DNA from: Streptomyces sp. HNM0575
GTDB lineage: Bacteria > Actinomycetota > Actinomycetes > Streptomycetales > Streptomycetaceae
DNA length: 64,000 nucleotides
Reading direction: 5' to 3'
NCBI RefSeq assembly: GCF_012726265.1
Contig: NZ_JAASAG010000001.1
Location: forward strand, 310,001 to 374,000
Shown: positions 24,771 to 33,152 of the stretch, piece after piece
Numbering within the stretch: the stretch's first letter is position 1
How the letters are laid out: each line of letters begins with the position of its first letter
Program-made: the position numbers and the translations under genes
Notes under the pieces: model-generated
Seen by the model: the letters and a program-made list of their open reading frames with translations, nothing else
Databases searched by the model: none
Told to the model about the DNA's origin: nothing

Positions 24771-26135
24771 TCAGCGGGCGATGCGGAAACCGGTGTTCCC
24801 GGAGGAGGAGTCGGGGGAGTTCCCCATGCGCGCGGAGGTGCGGTAGCGCAGGCAGTACGACTCGTGGCACAGGTGCGAACCGCCGCGCAGCGCACGGGAG
24901 TCGGGGCCGGGGCCGGGGCCGGAGCCGGCGCCCGCACCGGGGTCCGCGTCGCGGTCCGCGCCGGAGCCCGCGTCGCGGTCCGGACCGGTGGTGAACGGGT
25001 CCGCGCACCACTCCCAGACGTTGCCCGTCATGTTGAACAGGCCGTGGCCGTTCGCGGGAAACGCGTCCACGGGGCAGGTGCCGGCGTGGCCGTCGGCGGC
25101 GGTGTTGCGGTCCGGGAAGGAGCCGCGCCAGATGTTCATCCGGTACGCGCCGTGCGGCTCGCGCTCGTCGCCCCACGGGTAGGGCATGCCGGTCAGCCCG
25201 CCGCGTGCCCCGTACTCCCACTCGGCCTCGGCGGGCAGCCGCGCACCGGCCCAAGTGCAGTACGCGAGCGCGTCGTTGTGGGAGACGTGCACCACCGGGT
25301 GGTCCTCGCGGCCGTCCGCCGACGAGCCCGGGCCCTCCGGGCGGCGCCAGTCCGCCCCGTACACCTGCCGCCACCAGGGCGCGGCGGCAGCGGCGCGCGT
25401 CGGTGGGAAGTCCGGCGGCAGGAAGCCGCCGAAGACGAACGACCAGCCGTATCGCTCGGCGTCCGTACGGTGGCCCGTCGCCGCGGTGAAGGCCGCGAAC
25501 TCGGCGGTGGTGACGGCGGTCGCAGCGAGCCGGAACGGGGCGAGCGTCACCTCGCGCACGGGGCCCTCGCCGTCGGCCGGATACGGGGCGTCGTCGCAGC
25601 CCATCAGGAAGGCGCCGCCGGGCAGTCGGCGCCAGCCGCCGTGCGGCACATGCGCGGGACCACCCTGCGTGGGGCCGCTGTGCGCGGGGCCGTCCTGCGT
25701 GGGGCCGCTGCGCGCCGGACCGTCCTGTGCGGGACCGTCTTGCGCCGGACCGCTGCGCGCCGGACCGTCCTGGGCCTGACCGTCCTGGGCCGGATCACCC
25801 TGTGCGGGACCGCCCTGCGCGGGACCGCTGTGCGCGGGACCGCTGTGCGTCGGACCGTCCTGGGCCGGATCACCCTGCGTGGGACCGCCCTGCGCGGGAC
25901 CGCTGCGCGCCGGACCGCCCTGTGCGGCACCACCCCGTGCGGGACCGTCGTGGGCCGGGACTCCGCGGTCCGGACCGGCAGCGCCGGTACCGGCGGTGTC
26001 ATGACCCGCGGCGCTGCGGCCCGATCCCGTGGTGCCGGTCGGGACCGTGTCCGCCGGGTCCGTGGTGCCGGTCGCCGCCCGCGCCGGGGCACAGCACGCA
26101 CCGGCCACCGCGGTGTCCCGCTCCGGCTCCCTCAT
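24771..26135 (-). CDS. Formylglycine-generating enzyme (sulfatase activator) with 20 pentapeptide repeats (454 aa)
   Basis: FGE oxidises the sulfatase active-site cysteine to formylglycine. The C-terminal two thirds match the family: LPGGAFLMGCDDAPYPADGE, DHPVVHVSHNDALAYCTWAG, RLPAEAEWEYGARGG, GLFNMTGNVWEWCADPF. The redox pair is Cys423 and Cys428 in SHLCHESYCLRYRTSAR, and SSGNTGFR ends it. Residues 64-163 are twenty copies of a GPAQD/GPARS/GPTQG-type pentapeptide, an insert not part of the family. Its ATG overlaps the sulfatase stop (ATGA), so modifier and substrate are made together. No signal peptide is visible; it should act on nascent sulfatase in the cytoplasm. Start context has no clear Shine-Dalgarno, fitting re-initiation. 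Confidence 0.93.
   Translation of the reverse strand: MREPERDTAVAGACCAPARAATGTTDPADTVPTGTTGSGRSAAGHDTAGTGAAGPDRGVPAHDGPARGGAAQGGPARSGPAQGGPTQGDPAQDGPTHSGPAHSGPAQGGPAQGDPAQDGQAQDGPARSGPAQDGPAQDGPARSGPTQDGPAHSGPTQGGPAHVPHGGWRRLPGGAFLMGCDDAPYPADGEGPVREVTLAPFRLAATAVTTAEFAAFTAATGHRTDAERYGWSFVFGGFLPPDFPPTRAAAAAPWWRQVYGADWRRPEGPGSSADGREDHPVVHVSHNDALAYCTWAGARLPAEAEWEYGARGGLTGMPYPWGDEREPHGAYRMNIWRGSFPDRNTAADGHAGTCPVDAFPANGHGLFNMTGNVWEWCADPFTTGPDRDAGSGADRDADPGAGAGSGPGPGPDSRALRGGSHLCHESYCLRYRTSARMGNSPDSSSGNTGFRIAR
25647..25946 (-). repeat. 15-bp minisatellite, 20 in-frame copies, inside the FGE gene
   Basis: Each unit encodes a variant of G-P-A-Q-D. Variation among units (Q/R/H, D/G/S, A/T) shows that the array is not brand new. 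All units keep the frame. Confidence 0.9.
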
Positions 26136-27700
26136 GGGAGCGGGCCGGAGCCGGGGCCTGGGGCGGAGCCGGAGCCGGGGCCTGGGGCGGAGCCGGAGCC
26201 GGGGTCTGGGCCTGCGCCTGCGCCGGAATCGGGATCTCGGCCGGGAGCCCGGCCGGTTCCGGCGGGAAGCACACCCTCGGGCGTGTCCCCGTAACTCTCC
26301 TGGAGCTTCGCGAGCTGCTCGGTCAACTCCTCGGCCACATCCGCGTATTGGGGATCCCCGTAGCGGTTGTGCAGCTCGTCCGGGTCTCGCACGAGGTCGA
26401 AGAGCTCCCACTCCGGCTCGCGCCGCTCCGCGGAGGCGCCCGCGGCTCCGGAGCCGTGCCCGGGATAGCGGATCAGCTTGTGCGTGCGGGTGCGGATGCC
26501 GTAGCTGGCCTGCACGTTGTGGTCGCGGTCGAGGTGCATGTAGTAGCGGTAGTAGACCCCGGTGCGCCAGTCGCCGGGCGTCTGTCCGCGCAGCAGCGGC
26601 AGCAGGCTGCGGCCCTGCATCCGCCCGGGCGGCTCGACGCCCGCGATGTCCAGCAGCGTCGGCGCGAAGTCCACGTTCGCCACGAGGTCTTCGCTGACGG
26701 AGCCGGGCGCGACGACACCGGGCCAGCGCATCACCAGCGGAATGCGCATCGCCGGGTCGTACATGAACCGCTTGTCGAACCAGCCGTGTTCGCCGAGGAA
26801 GAAGCCGTGGTCGGAGGTGTAGGCGACGGCGGTGTCCTCCGCGAGCCCGGAGACGTCCAGGTAGTGCAGTACGCGGCCGACGTTCTCGTCCAGCGCCGCG
26901 ACCACCCGCAGATAGTCCTTGATGTAGCGCTGATAGCGCCACTCGCGCTCCTCGCGCTCCGAAAGCCCCTCCGGCACGGGCGACTTGAGGTCGTCGGCCA
27001 CCAGGTCGGCCATGCCGAGCCGTGCCTCGCGCGCCGCGGTCGCGCGGTCGTCGAGGTCGTCGTGGAGGGTCGGGGGAGCGGGCACGTCCTCGTGGGCGTA
27101 GAGGTGGCGGTGGCGCTCGGCGGGCTCGAAGTGGCGGTGCGGCGCCTTGTGCTGCACGAGCAGCGCGAAGGGGCGCCCGGGGTCGCGCTTGTCCAGCCAG
27201 TTCAGGGCGAGTTCGGTGATGATGTCCGTGACGTAGCCCCGGTAGGTGCGCTCGCCGTCGGCGGTCAGGAACGTCGGGTCGTGGTAGACGCCGTGCTCCG
27301 GCAGGATCTCCCAGTGGTCGAAGCCGCGGGGGTCGCTGCGGCCGCCGTGGCCCAGATGCCACTTGCCGAAGATCGCGGTCTGGTAGCCGGCCTGTCGGAG
27401 GAGTTCGGGGAAGCCGGGCTGTGTCGCGTCGAAGGTGTGCTCCGGGCTCTCCAGCGAGGTCATGCCGTTGACGTGGCTGTACGTGCCGGTCAGCAGGGTC
27501 GCGCGGGCGGGCGAGCAGATCGCGTTGGTGCAGAAGGCGTTGCCGAAGCGCATGCCCTCCTCCGCGAGCCCGTCGACCGCGGGGGTCCGGTTGAGCACGC
27601 TGCCGTACGCGCCGATCGCGGGGACGGCGTGGTCGTCCGTCATGAACAGCACGATGTTGGGGCGCACTTGCTGTTCGGCGGATTGCGCGGGCTGCGTCAC
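26132..27700 (-). CDS. Type I sulfatase, cysteine-type (522 aa)
   Basis: Sulfate-ester hydrolase of the alkaline phosphatase superfamily. The formylglycine motif C-x-P-x-R is CSPAR (Cys62) in TNAICSPARATLLTGTYSHV. Calcium ligands are in NIVLFMTDDHAVP (Asp22, Asp23) and YTSDHGFFLGEHGWFDKRFM. The GTG at 27700 has GGAAGG 6 nt upstream and gives a protein without a signal peptide, so it should act inside the cell on imported sulfated oligosaccharides. The last ~40 residues are a Gly/Ser/Pro/Ala tail built from a 24-bp repeat. The immediate downstream gene encodes its FGE. The glycan substrate is unknown; neighbouring GH35 and GH39 enzymes suggest galactose- and xylose- or uronate-containing sulfated polymers. 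Confidence 0.94.
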   Translation of the reverse strand: MTQPAQSAEQQVRPNIVLFMTDDHAVPAIGAYGSVLNRTPAVDGLAEEGMRFGNAFCTNAICSPARATLLTGTYSHVNGMTSLESPEHTFDATQPGFPELLRQAGYQTAIFGKWHLGHGGRSDPRGFDHWEILPEHGVYHDPTFLTADGERTYRGYVTDIITELALNWLDKRDPGRPFALLVQHKAPHRHFEPAERHRHLYAHEDVPAPPTLHDDLDDRATAAREARLGMADLVADDLKSPVPEGLSEREEREWRYQRYIKDYLRVVAALDENVGRVLHYLDVSGLAEDTAVAYTSDHGFFLGEHGWFDKRFMYDPAMRIPLVMRWPGVVAPGSVSEDLVANVDFAPTLLDIAGVEPPGRMQGRSLLPLLRGQTPGDWRTGVYYRYYMHLDRDHNVQASYGIRTRTHKLIRYPGHGSGAAGASAERREPEWELFDLVRDPDELHNRYGDPQYADVAEELTEQLAKLQESYGDTPEGVLPAGTGRAPGRDPDSGAGAGPDPGSGSAPGPGSGSAPGPGSGPLP

Positions 27701-27733
27701 GTGGGCCCTTCCGGGTGGCGGAGGCTGCGGGCC

Positions 27734-27769
27734 GGGACAGCGCCGGGGATGTGCCACCGGCGCTGCCCC
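27734..27769 (-). terminator. Hairpin terminator after the PF10091-type glucanase gene
   Basis: CAGCGCCGG (27738-27746) pairs perfectly with CCGGCGCTG (27757-27765) across a 10-nt loop, and GGG/CCC pairs extend the stem. It lies between the glucanase stop and the sulfatase start. No T-run follows, as is common in streptomycetes. Confidence 0.65.
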
Positions 27770-27827
27770 GGCGTACGGGGGCCGGCGGGCGGCCTCGCCG
27801 GGACGGGCCCTGGCCGCCGCCGTGGAT

Positions 27828-29228
27828 TCAGCCTATGCCGAAGTCCTCCTTGGCCAGCAGCGGCCGTACGTTCCGCGCGAAGCCGCCCGAGCGGAAGGCC
27901 TTCTGGAGCAGGCCGGGGCGCAGCACCTGGGCGAGGCCCGCGGCGACCATGCCCTGGTCCAGCGCCAGCATGAAGTCGCTGACCGTGCCCTCGCGCACGT
28001 CGACGGAGTCGCGGAAGCCCAGCCCGTCGTGGTAGGCGCCGAAGTCCCGGGTGAGTCCGCGCAGGTTGGCGACGGCCTCTTCCGGCTCGAACTGCATGGC
28101 CAGGAACGACGCGTGAGGCGTGACGACGCCCTTGGAGAAGTAGCCGTCCACGGTCATGCCGATCGCGTCGACGCCGTACTCGCTGTAGCCGCCGGAGGGG
28201 ATGTTGGCGGGGGAGAAGCCCCAGTAGCCCAGCTTCTCCTCCTCCAGGCCGTGCTCGATGTGGCTGCGGATGTAGCGCTTGTGCGTCACGCCCCACGCCC
28301 TGGGCGACCACTCGCCCTCGGGCACGAACAGCGGCACCATCAGCGCCTCGAACATCGAGCCGCCCCAGGTGGGGATCAGCTTCCGGCCGCGGTAGGTGTA
28401 GTGGCCGCGCCAGAGGCGCACGCCGTCGACCGTGACGTACTCGCCCTCCGGCTTCTGCTCTTGCTCGTTCTCGGGGACCAGCGTGCGGAACGTGCGCCAG
28501 TAGTGCTCGCCGGGCAGGCTGCCGTCCGCGATGCCGAGGTAACTGGCCATCCGGGGCTCGGTGTTGAGCGCCCCGTACCAGTGCCCGGTGAAGGTGCCGT
28601 CGTCCGTCCAGTAGCCGCCGTGTATCTGGCCGGGGTGCTGTGCGGGGTCGTCCTCGTCGTATGGGGTGTAGTAGAAGGACCAGTCGGCGTCCGCGAGCAG
28701 CCCGGCGACGCGCGGAGCCAGCGACGGGTCGGCCGCGGCGGCGATGCGCAGGCCCGTGATCAGCCAGGCGTTGTCGACGGACGACAGGAACGGCCGTACC
28801 TCGTCGCCGGTTTCGGGCCACTCGGTGAGCACCTTGCCGGTGTCCGCGTCGTACCAGTTGAGCCAGAAGCCCTTGGCGCGCTCCAGCTTCTCCACCGACG
28901 CGACCGTGCCCGCGAGCCGCTTGCGCATCGTACGGTCGCTGATCACGCCGAGACCGGCGGCGGCGACCGTCGACCAGATGCCGCAGCCGATGTTGGTGGG
29001 CGAGGTCTGGACGCTGCGCTTCGGCTTGGCGCCGCTCACGTCGATCTTGTCGGCGGCGAGCCCCAGGTCCGAGTGCATGGCCTCGATGGAGGCGTAGGTG
29101 TCACGGAACCAGCGGTGCAGCCGTGCGGTCGTGGTGCGGCTGCGGGCCCAGGCGGGCGTGGGCGCGGCACCGAGGGCGAGCGCGGCCGACGCGCCCGCAC
29201 CGGCCGCGAGAATGGTCCGTCGTTTCAT
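27828..29228 (-). CDS. Exported glucoamylase-like/GH144-type alpha/alpha-barrel hydrolase (466 aa)
   Basis: Exported protein with a Tat-like signal (MKRRTILAAGAGASAALALG). The body resembles the PF10091 glycoamylase-like domain, which includes GH144 beta-1,2-glucanases: TNIGCGIWSTVAAAGLGVIS, GFWLNWYDADTG, FLSSVDNAWLITGLRIA, TWGGSMFEALMVPLFVPE, YWGFSPANIPSGGYSEYGVD and VVTPHASFLAMQF. The acidic residues in D-x-x-T-G and G-G-S-M-F-E are the likely active-site positions by family. AAGGAG lies 9 nt before the ATG. It is 17 bp downstream of GH39 and so in the same operon, closed by the hairpin at 27734. The linkage it cleaves cannot be read from sequence. Confidence 0.72.
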   Translation of the reverse strand: MKRRTILAAGAGASAALALGAAPTPAWARSRTTTARLHRWFRDTYASIEAMHSDLGLAADKIDVSGAKPKRSVQTSPTNIGCGIWSTVAAAGLGVISDRTMRKRLAGTVASVEKLERAKGFWLNWYDADTGKVLTEWPETGDEVRPFLSSVDNAWLITGLRIAAAADPSLAPRVAGLLADADWSFYYTPYDEDDPAQHPGQIHGGYWTDDGTFTGHWYGALNTEPRMASYLGIADGSLPGEHYWRTFRTLVPENEQEQKPEGEYVTVDGVRLWRGHYTYRGRKLIPTWGGSMFEALMVPLFVPEGEWSPRAWGVTHKRYIRSHIEHGLEEEKLGYWGFSPANIPSGGYSEYGVDAIGMTVDGYFSKGVVTPHASFLAMQFEPEEAVANLRGLTRDFGAYHDGLGFRDSVDVREGTVSDFMLALDQGMVAAGLAQVLRPGLLQKAFRSGGFARNVRPLLAKEDFGIG

Positions 29229-29245
29229 GGTGGTGCGCTCCTTCG

Positions 29246-31114
29246 TCACGAGGTGTGCCGGGTCCGGGTGAGGCGCAGCGCGCGGATGCCGGGCATGGGC
29301 AGTTCGACGGTGAGGGTGAGCGTGCCGCCGGCGTCGGCGGTGACGGTGCCGGCGTGCTCCTCGGACAGCTCGTCGGCGGCGCGGAGTCCGGCCCACTGAC
29401 GGTCGTTCGGCCAGTCGCTGTGGCCGCCGTCCATGGCGTCCCAGACGGCCTTGATGTTGGAGTGCGTCTCGTCCACGCGGCGCAGCGTGACCGAGTAATC
29501 CGCGCCCGGCGCGAGGCCGTTGACCTCCACTCGGGCCTCGCGGTCCAGCGAGGGCGCGCCGTCGGTCTTCGTCTGGTCGAGGGTGCCGTTCCAGCACAGG
29601 ACGTCGACGCTCCCGGCGCCGTCCGTGCGCGTGGCGAGCGACTCCACCAGCGCCTCGGCGCCGTCGCCGGTCACCGCCGCCGGGACGCGTCCGCCCTCCA
29701 GCTGAGTGAGCATGCGCAGTGCCCAGAAGCGCGGCTTGCGCAGATTGCCGACGGTCAGCAGCCCGAAGCCGCCGTGGAACAGCCGCGGCGGACGGCCCAG
29801 TTCCTCGAAGTGGTCGGTCGCCACCCAGTACGCGAGTGCGTCGGTCGAGGCCAGCGCGCTCTTCATGCCGCGCAGCACGAACGGCGCGGAGAAGACGGAG
29901 TCGCTGACGCGGTGGAAGTGGGTGGGGGTCACGCCCCACTCCGTCCACAGGATCTCCGGCTCGGGCCTGCCCGTGGCCTCGGCGAAGGAGCGGGTCTCGG
30001 GGCGGAAGTCCAGCGGCGCGTTGCCGTAGGTGTGCGTGGAGACGAAGTCGACCGGCACGTCGTTCTCGCGGCAGTGCTCCAGCAGCGGGCCGACCCACTT
30101 GGCCGCCGCCGAGCCCGGGCCGCCGACCCTGATGCGCGGGTCGACGCTCTTCACGGCGCGCACGGCGGTCTCGTAGAGCAGGTGGTACTGGGCCTGGGTG
30201 CCGTTCCAGAAGACCTCCAGGTTGGCCTCGTTCCAGACCTCGAACTCCCAGGTCGCCACCTCGTCCGCGCCGTAGCGCTCCCGCAGGTGCGCCGTCAGCG
30301 CGCGGCACAGCTCGCCCCACCGCTCCCAGCTGCGCGGTACGGAGGCGATGCCCTTGTACTCGAAGATGGTGTAGTCGGGCTCGGCCGCCAACTCCTCGGG
30401 CATGAAGGAGAGTTCGACCACCGGCTTGAGACCGGTGGCGAGGAAGCGGTCGTAGACCTCGTCGAGCCCGGAGAAGTCGAAGGAGCCGTCGTCGCCCACG
30501 CTCACGCACTCGGGCAGGAAGGTGCCGTGTGCCCGTACGGTGCGCACGCCCAGCTCGTCGCGGACGATGCCGAGCGCTTCGGCGTACTCCGCCGCCACGT
30601 CCGCGCCGCCCGGCCCCGGCTCGTCCCACACCAGCATCGACAGATGCTCGGCGCCGATCATCCGGTTCCACACGGGCGGCAGCGGAACCGGCGCCGCGGC
30701 GGCGTCGACCGAGACCGTGACGGTGGGCGGCCGCGTGCCGGGTGCCCTGGGGCAGCCGCGCACAGGTTCCGAAGTGAGCGCGCCCGCCCCGGCGTCCGTC
30801 CAGGTGGCGACCTTGTACCAGTAGCCCTGGCCCGGCTCGACGAGCGAGTCCGCGTACGGGGGCGCGGGCACGGCGAGCACGTCGCCGCCCTGGTGGTCGA
30901 GCGGTTCGTACGGGCCGTCCACGGTGTCGGCGCGGTGCACGAGATACCCCAACGCGCCCTCCACCGGCCGCCAGTCGAGCAGCACATGGCCGGTGCCGTC
31001 CTCGGAGCGCAGCCCCGTGGGGGCGGGCAGACCGGCGGTGCCGGTCAGGGGCTCGTCGCTGGGGAGGCCGATGCGCTGCTCCCAGTCGAGGCGAGCGGCG
31101 TTCTTCTCGGTCAT
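29246..31114 (-). CDS. GH39 glycoside hydrolase with N-terminal FN3-like domain (622 aa)
   Basis: GH39 retaining hydrolase (beta-xylosidase, alpha-L-iduronidase and related activities). A fibronectin-III-like module at about 28-115 (LPAPTGLRSEDGTGHVLLDW, GYLVHRADTVDGPYEPLD) precedes the barrel. Acid/base Glu296 is in WEFEVWNEANLEVFWNG and nucleophile Glu392 in EPEILWTEWGVTPTHFHR. No signal peptide, so an intracellular enzyme working on imported oligosaccharides. The ATG at 31114 has GAGGTG upstream; a longer frame to 31144 would cover the operator and is rejected. Because a sulfatase is encoded nearby, an iduronidase-like role is as possible as beta-xylosidase. Confidence 0.88.
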   Translation of the reverse strand: MTEKNAARLDWEQRIGLPSDEPLTGTAGLPAPTGLRSEDGTGHVLLDWRPVEGALGYLVHRADTVDGPYEPLDHQGGDVLAVPAPPYADSLVEPGQGYWYKVATWTDAGAGALTSEPVRGCPRAPGTRPPTVTVSVDAAAAPVPLPPVWNRMIGAEHLSMLVWDEPGPGGADVAAEYAEALGIVRDELGVRTVRAHGTFLPECVSVGDDGSFDFSGLDEVYDRFLATGLKPVVELSFMPEELAAEPDYTIFEYKGIASVPRSWERWGELCRALTAHLRERYGADEVATWEFEVWNEANLEVFWNGTQAQYHLLYETAVRAVKSVDPRIRVGGPGSAAAKWVGPLLEHCRENDVPVDFVSTHTYGNAPLDFRPETRSFAEATGRPEPEILWTEWGVTPTHFHRVSDSVFSAPFVLRGMKSALASTDALAYWVATDHFEELGRPPRLFHGGFGLLTVGNLRKPRFWALRMLTQLEGGRVPAAVTGDGAEALVESLATRTDGAGSVDVLCWNGTLDQTKTDGAPSLDREARVEVNGLAPGADYSVTLRRVDETHSNIKAVWDAMDGGHSDWPNDRQWAGLRAADELSEEHAGTVTADAGGTLTLTVELPMPGIRALRLTRTRHTS

Positions 31115-31133
31115 GGCGGGGGTCACCTCTCGA

Positions 31134-31147
31134 TGGATGCGCATACA
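31134..31147. promoter_or_regulatory. LacI-type operator before the GH39 gene
   Basis: TGGATGCGCATACA differs at one base from the palindromic ideal TGTATGCGCATACA and matches the other three sites in the locus. It lies 20 bp before the GH39 start, in the 79-bp gap after the permease gene. Confidence 0.75.
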
Positions 31148-31193
31148 CGGCTGGTACGGGGCTGCTGTGGTCCGGTCCGCGGTTCGTACGGGC

Positions 31194-32120
31194 CTACTTG
31201 AGGCCCGCGGTGGCGATGCCCTGGGTGAAGTAGCGCTGGAGCAGGATGAAGACCAGCAGCACGGGCAGCACGACGAGGAACGCTCCCGCCATCAGCACCC
31301 CGTTGGAGCCGTTGGTCTTCGTCGGGTCGATGGCGAAGGTGGCGAGCGCCACCGGGAGCGTGTACTTCTCCGGGTCGTTGGTGGCCACCAGCGGCCAGAG
31401 GAAGTTGTTCCAGGACTGGAGGAAGGTGAAGATCGCGAGCGTGGCGAGAGCGGGCTTGACCAGCGGCATCGCGATCCGCCAGAAGATGAACCACTCGCCG
31501 GCGCCGTCGATGCGGGCCGCCTCCAGCAGCTCGTCCGGTATGGCCGTCATGAACTGCCGCATCAGGAAGACGCCGAACGCCCCGGCCGCGAACGGCAGGA
31601 TGAGCGCCGCGTACGAGTCGATCAGGCCCATCTTGCTGACCATCACGAACATCGGCATCAGCATCAGGTTGCCCGGCACCATCAGCGCGCACATCACCAG
31701 CGCGAACACCGGCCGCTTTCCTGCGAAGTTCAGCTTGGCGAGGGCGTAGCCGAGCATCGAGCAGAAGACCAGATTGCAGGCCGTGACGACGACGGCGACG
31801 AGCGTCGAGTTGAAGAAGTGGGCGCCGACGTCGAGCAGTCTGATCAGCTTCTCGAAGTGGACCAGCGTCCACTCCTCGGGTATCCACACCGTCGGGGTGG
31901 CGCCGAGGTCCTTCTCCGACTTGAAGGCGGACAGCGCCATCCACAGGAAGGGCGCGACCATCACGATCATCCCCGCCCACAGCGCACCCAGCAGCAGTCC
32001 GCGGCGGGCGGGCCGGGCACCGGCGGACGAGGGCGTGGGCGCGGACCTGCGCGAGGACTTGTGCGGGGGCTTGCCCGAGGAGGGGGCCGCGGGCGTCGGC
32101 GCGGTCGGGTGCGCGGTCAT
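31194..32120 (-). CDS. Carbohydrate ABC transporter permease, MalG type (308 aa)
   Basis: Inner-membrane permease of the CUT1 sugar-import class. Six membrane segments are visible after a Pro/Ser-rich N-terminus. The EAA loop that docks the ATPase is PDELLEAARIDGAGEWFIFW, followed by RIAMPLVKPALATLAIFTFL. The C-terminal QRYFTQGIATAGLK is the typical MalG ending. Its ATG overlaps the stop of the upstream permease gene (ATGA). No ATPase gene is in the cluster, so a shared MsiK-like ATPase encoded elsewhere is inferred, as is usual for streptomycete CUT1 importers. Confidence 0.94.
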   Translation of the reverse strand: MTAHPTAPTPAAPSSGKPPHKSSRRSAPTPSSAGARPARRGLLLGALWAGMIVMVAPFLWMALSAFKSEKDLGATPTVWIPEEWTLVHFEKLIRLLDVGAHFFNSTLVAVVVTACNLVFCSMLGYALAKLNFAGKRPVFALVMCALMVPGNLMLMPMFVMVSKMGLIDSYAALILPFAAGAFGVFLMRQFMTAIPDELLEAARIDGAGEWFIFWRIAMPLVKPALATLAIFTFLQSWNNFLWPLVATNDPEKYTLPVALATFAIDPTKTNGSNGVLMAGAFLVVLPVLLVFILLQRYFTQGIATAGLK

Positions 32121-33148
32121 CGGGTCTTGTCCTTCAGCAGGCGGAGCTGGAGCAGGGTGACCGCGAGGATGACCGTGAACAGCACGTACGCCATCGCGCT
32201 CGCGTAGCCCATGTGGAAGAACTTGAAGCCCTGCTCGTACATGTCGAGCGAGACGGTCAGCGTGGCGTTGTCCGGGCCGCCCTCGGTCATCACGAACGGC
32301 TCCTCGAAGACGTTCAGGAAGCCGATGGTCGTCATGACGCTGACGTAGAGCATCGTCGGCCGCAGCAGCGGGACGGTGATCCGGCGGAACTCCTGCCACA
32401 CGGAGGCGCCGTCCAGCCGCGCCGCCTCCCGCACCTCGGTGGGGATGCCCTGGAGACCGGCGAGGAAGAGGACCATCGCCGTGCCCAGGTTGCGCCACAC
32501 GGCCATCACGATCAGCGACGGCATCGCGAGGAGCTTGGAGCCGAGGAAGTCCGGCGAATGCAGGCCCACTTCGGCGGCGAGACCGGAGATCAGGCCGTCC
32601 GCCGGATCCAGTACGAAGCGCCATACCACGGCCACGGCGACGATGCTGGTCACGACCGGCGCGTAGAAGCCCACGCGGAAGAACGTCCGCAGCCGCCCTA
32701 CGCCCCGGTTGAGCAGCACCGCGGCGAACAGCCCGGCGCCGACCGTGAGCGGCACGCCCACGACGACGAAGTAGAAGGTGTTGAACAGCGCGGTCAGGAA
32801 GCGCTCGTCCCCGAAGAGCCGGGTGTAGTTCTGGAGGCCGGTGAACTCGGCGGAGAAGGGGTCCGCGACGTTCGGCAGCCCGAAGTCGGTGAAGCTCATC
32901 ACGAACGTCGCGACGATCGGCACCGCCATGAACGTCAGGAACAGCGCCAGGAAGGGCGTCGAGAACATCCATCCCGGGAGGTTCTGCACGCTGAGCCGGT
33001 CCTTGCGAGGACCCGCGCCGCCCCGGCCGCGGCCCGCCCTGGCGAGGCCCCGGGCCCGTGCTCCGGTACGGGCACCGGCCCCGGCCCCGGACCGCGCCTT
33101 CGCGGCACGGTCCGGGACCCCCCGCCGGGATGGGGTCGTCGTCGCCAT
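32117..33148 (-). CDS. Carbohydrate ABC transporter permease, MalF type (343 aa)
   Basis: Partner permease of the same importer. A basic Arg/Gly/Ala-rich N-terminal stretch of about 50 residues leads to six membrane helices. The EAA motif is PTEVREAARLDGASVWQEFR then RITVPLLRPTMLYVSVMTTI. The sequence FVMTEGGPDNATLTVSLDMY is the conserved segment before the last helices. It begins 4 bp after the binding-protein gene stop without a strong Shine-Dalgarno, consistent with coupling. Confidence 0.94.
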   Translation of the reverse strand: MATTTPSRRGVPDRAAKARSGAGAGARTGARARGLARAGRGRGGAGPRKDRLSVQNLPGWMFSTPFLALFLTFMAVPIVATFVMSFTDFGLPNVADPFSAEFTGLQNYTRLFGDERFLTALFNTFYFVVVGVPLTVGAGLFAAVLLNRGVGRLRTFFRVGFYAPVVTSIVAVAVVWRFVLDPADGLISGLAAEVGLHSPDFLGSKLLAMPSLIVMAVWRNLGTAMVLFLAGLQGIPTEVREAARLDGASVWQEFRRITVPLLRPTMLYVSVMTTIGFLNVFEEPFVMTEGGPDNATLTVSLDMYEQGFKFFHMGYASAMAYVLFTVILAVTLLQLRLLKDKTR

Positions 33149-33152
33149 GTGC

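Noticed and set aside
24652..25374. GH35 reading frame extended upstream to 1106 residues
   Set aside because: The extension is the shadow of the FGE gene; the Tat signal, ribosome site and operator mark the true start at 24651.
31115..31144. GH39 start ten codons further upstream
   Set aside because: It would overlap the LacI-type operator and has no ribosome site.
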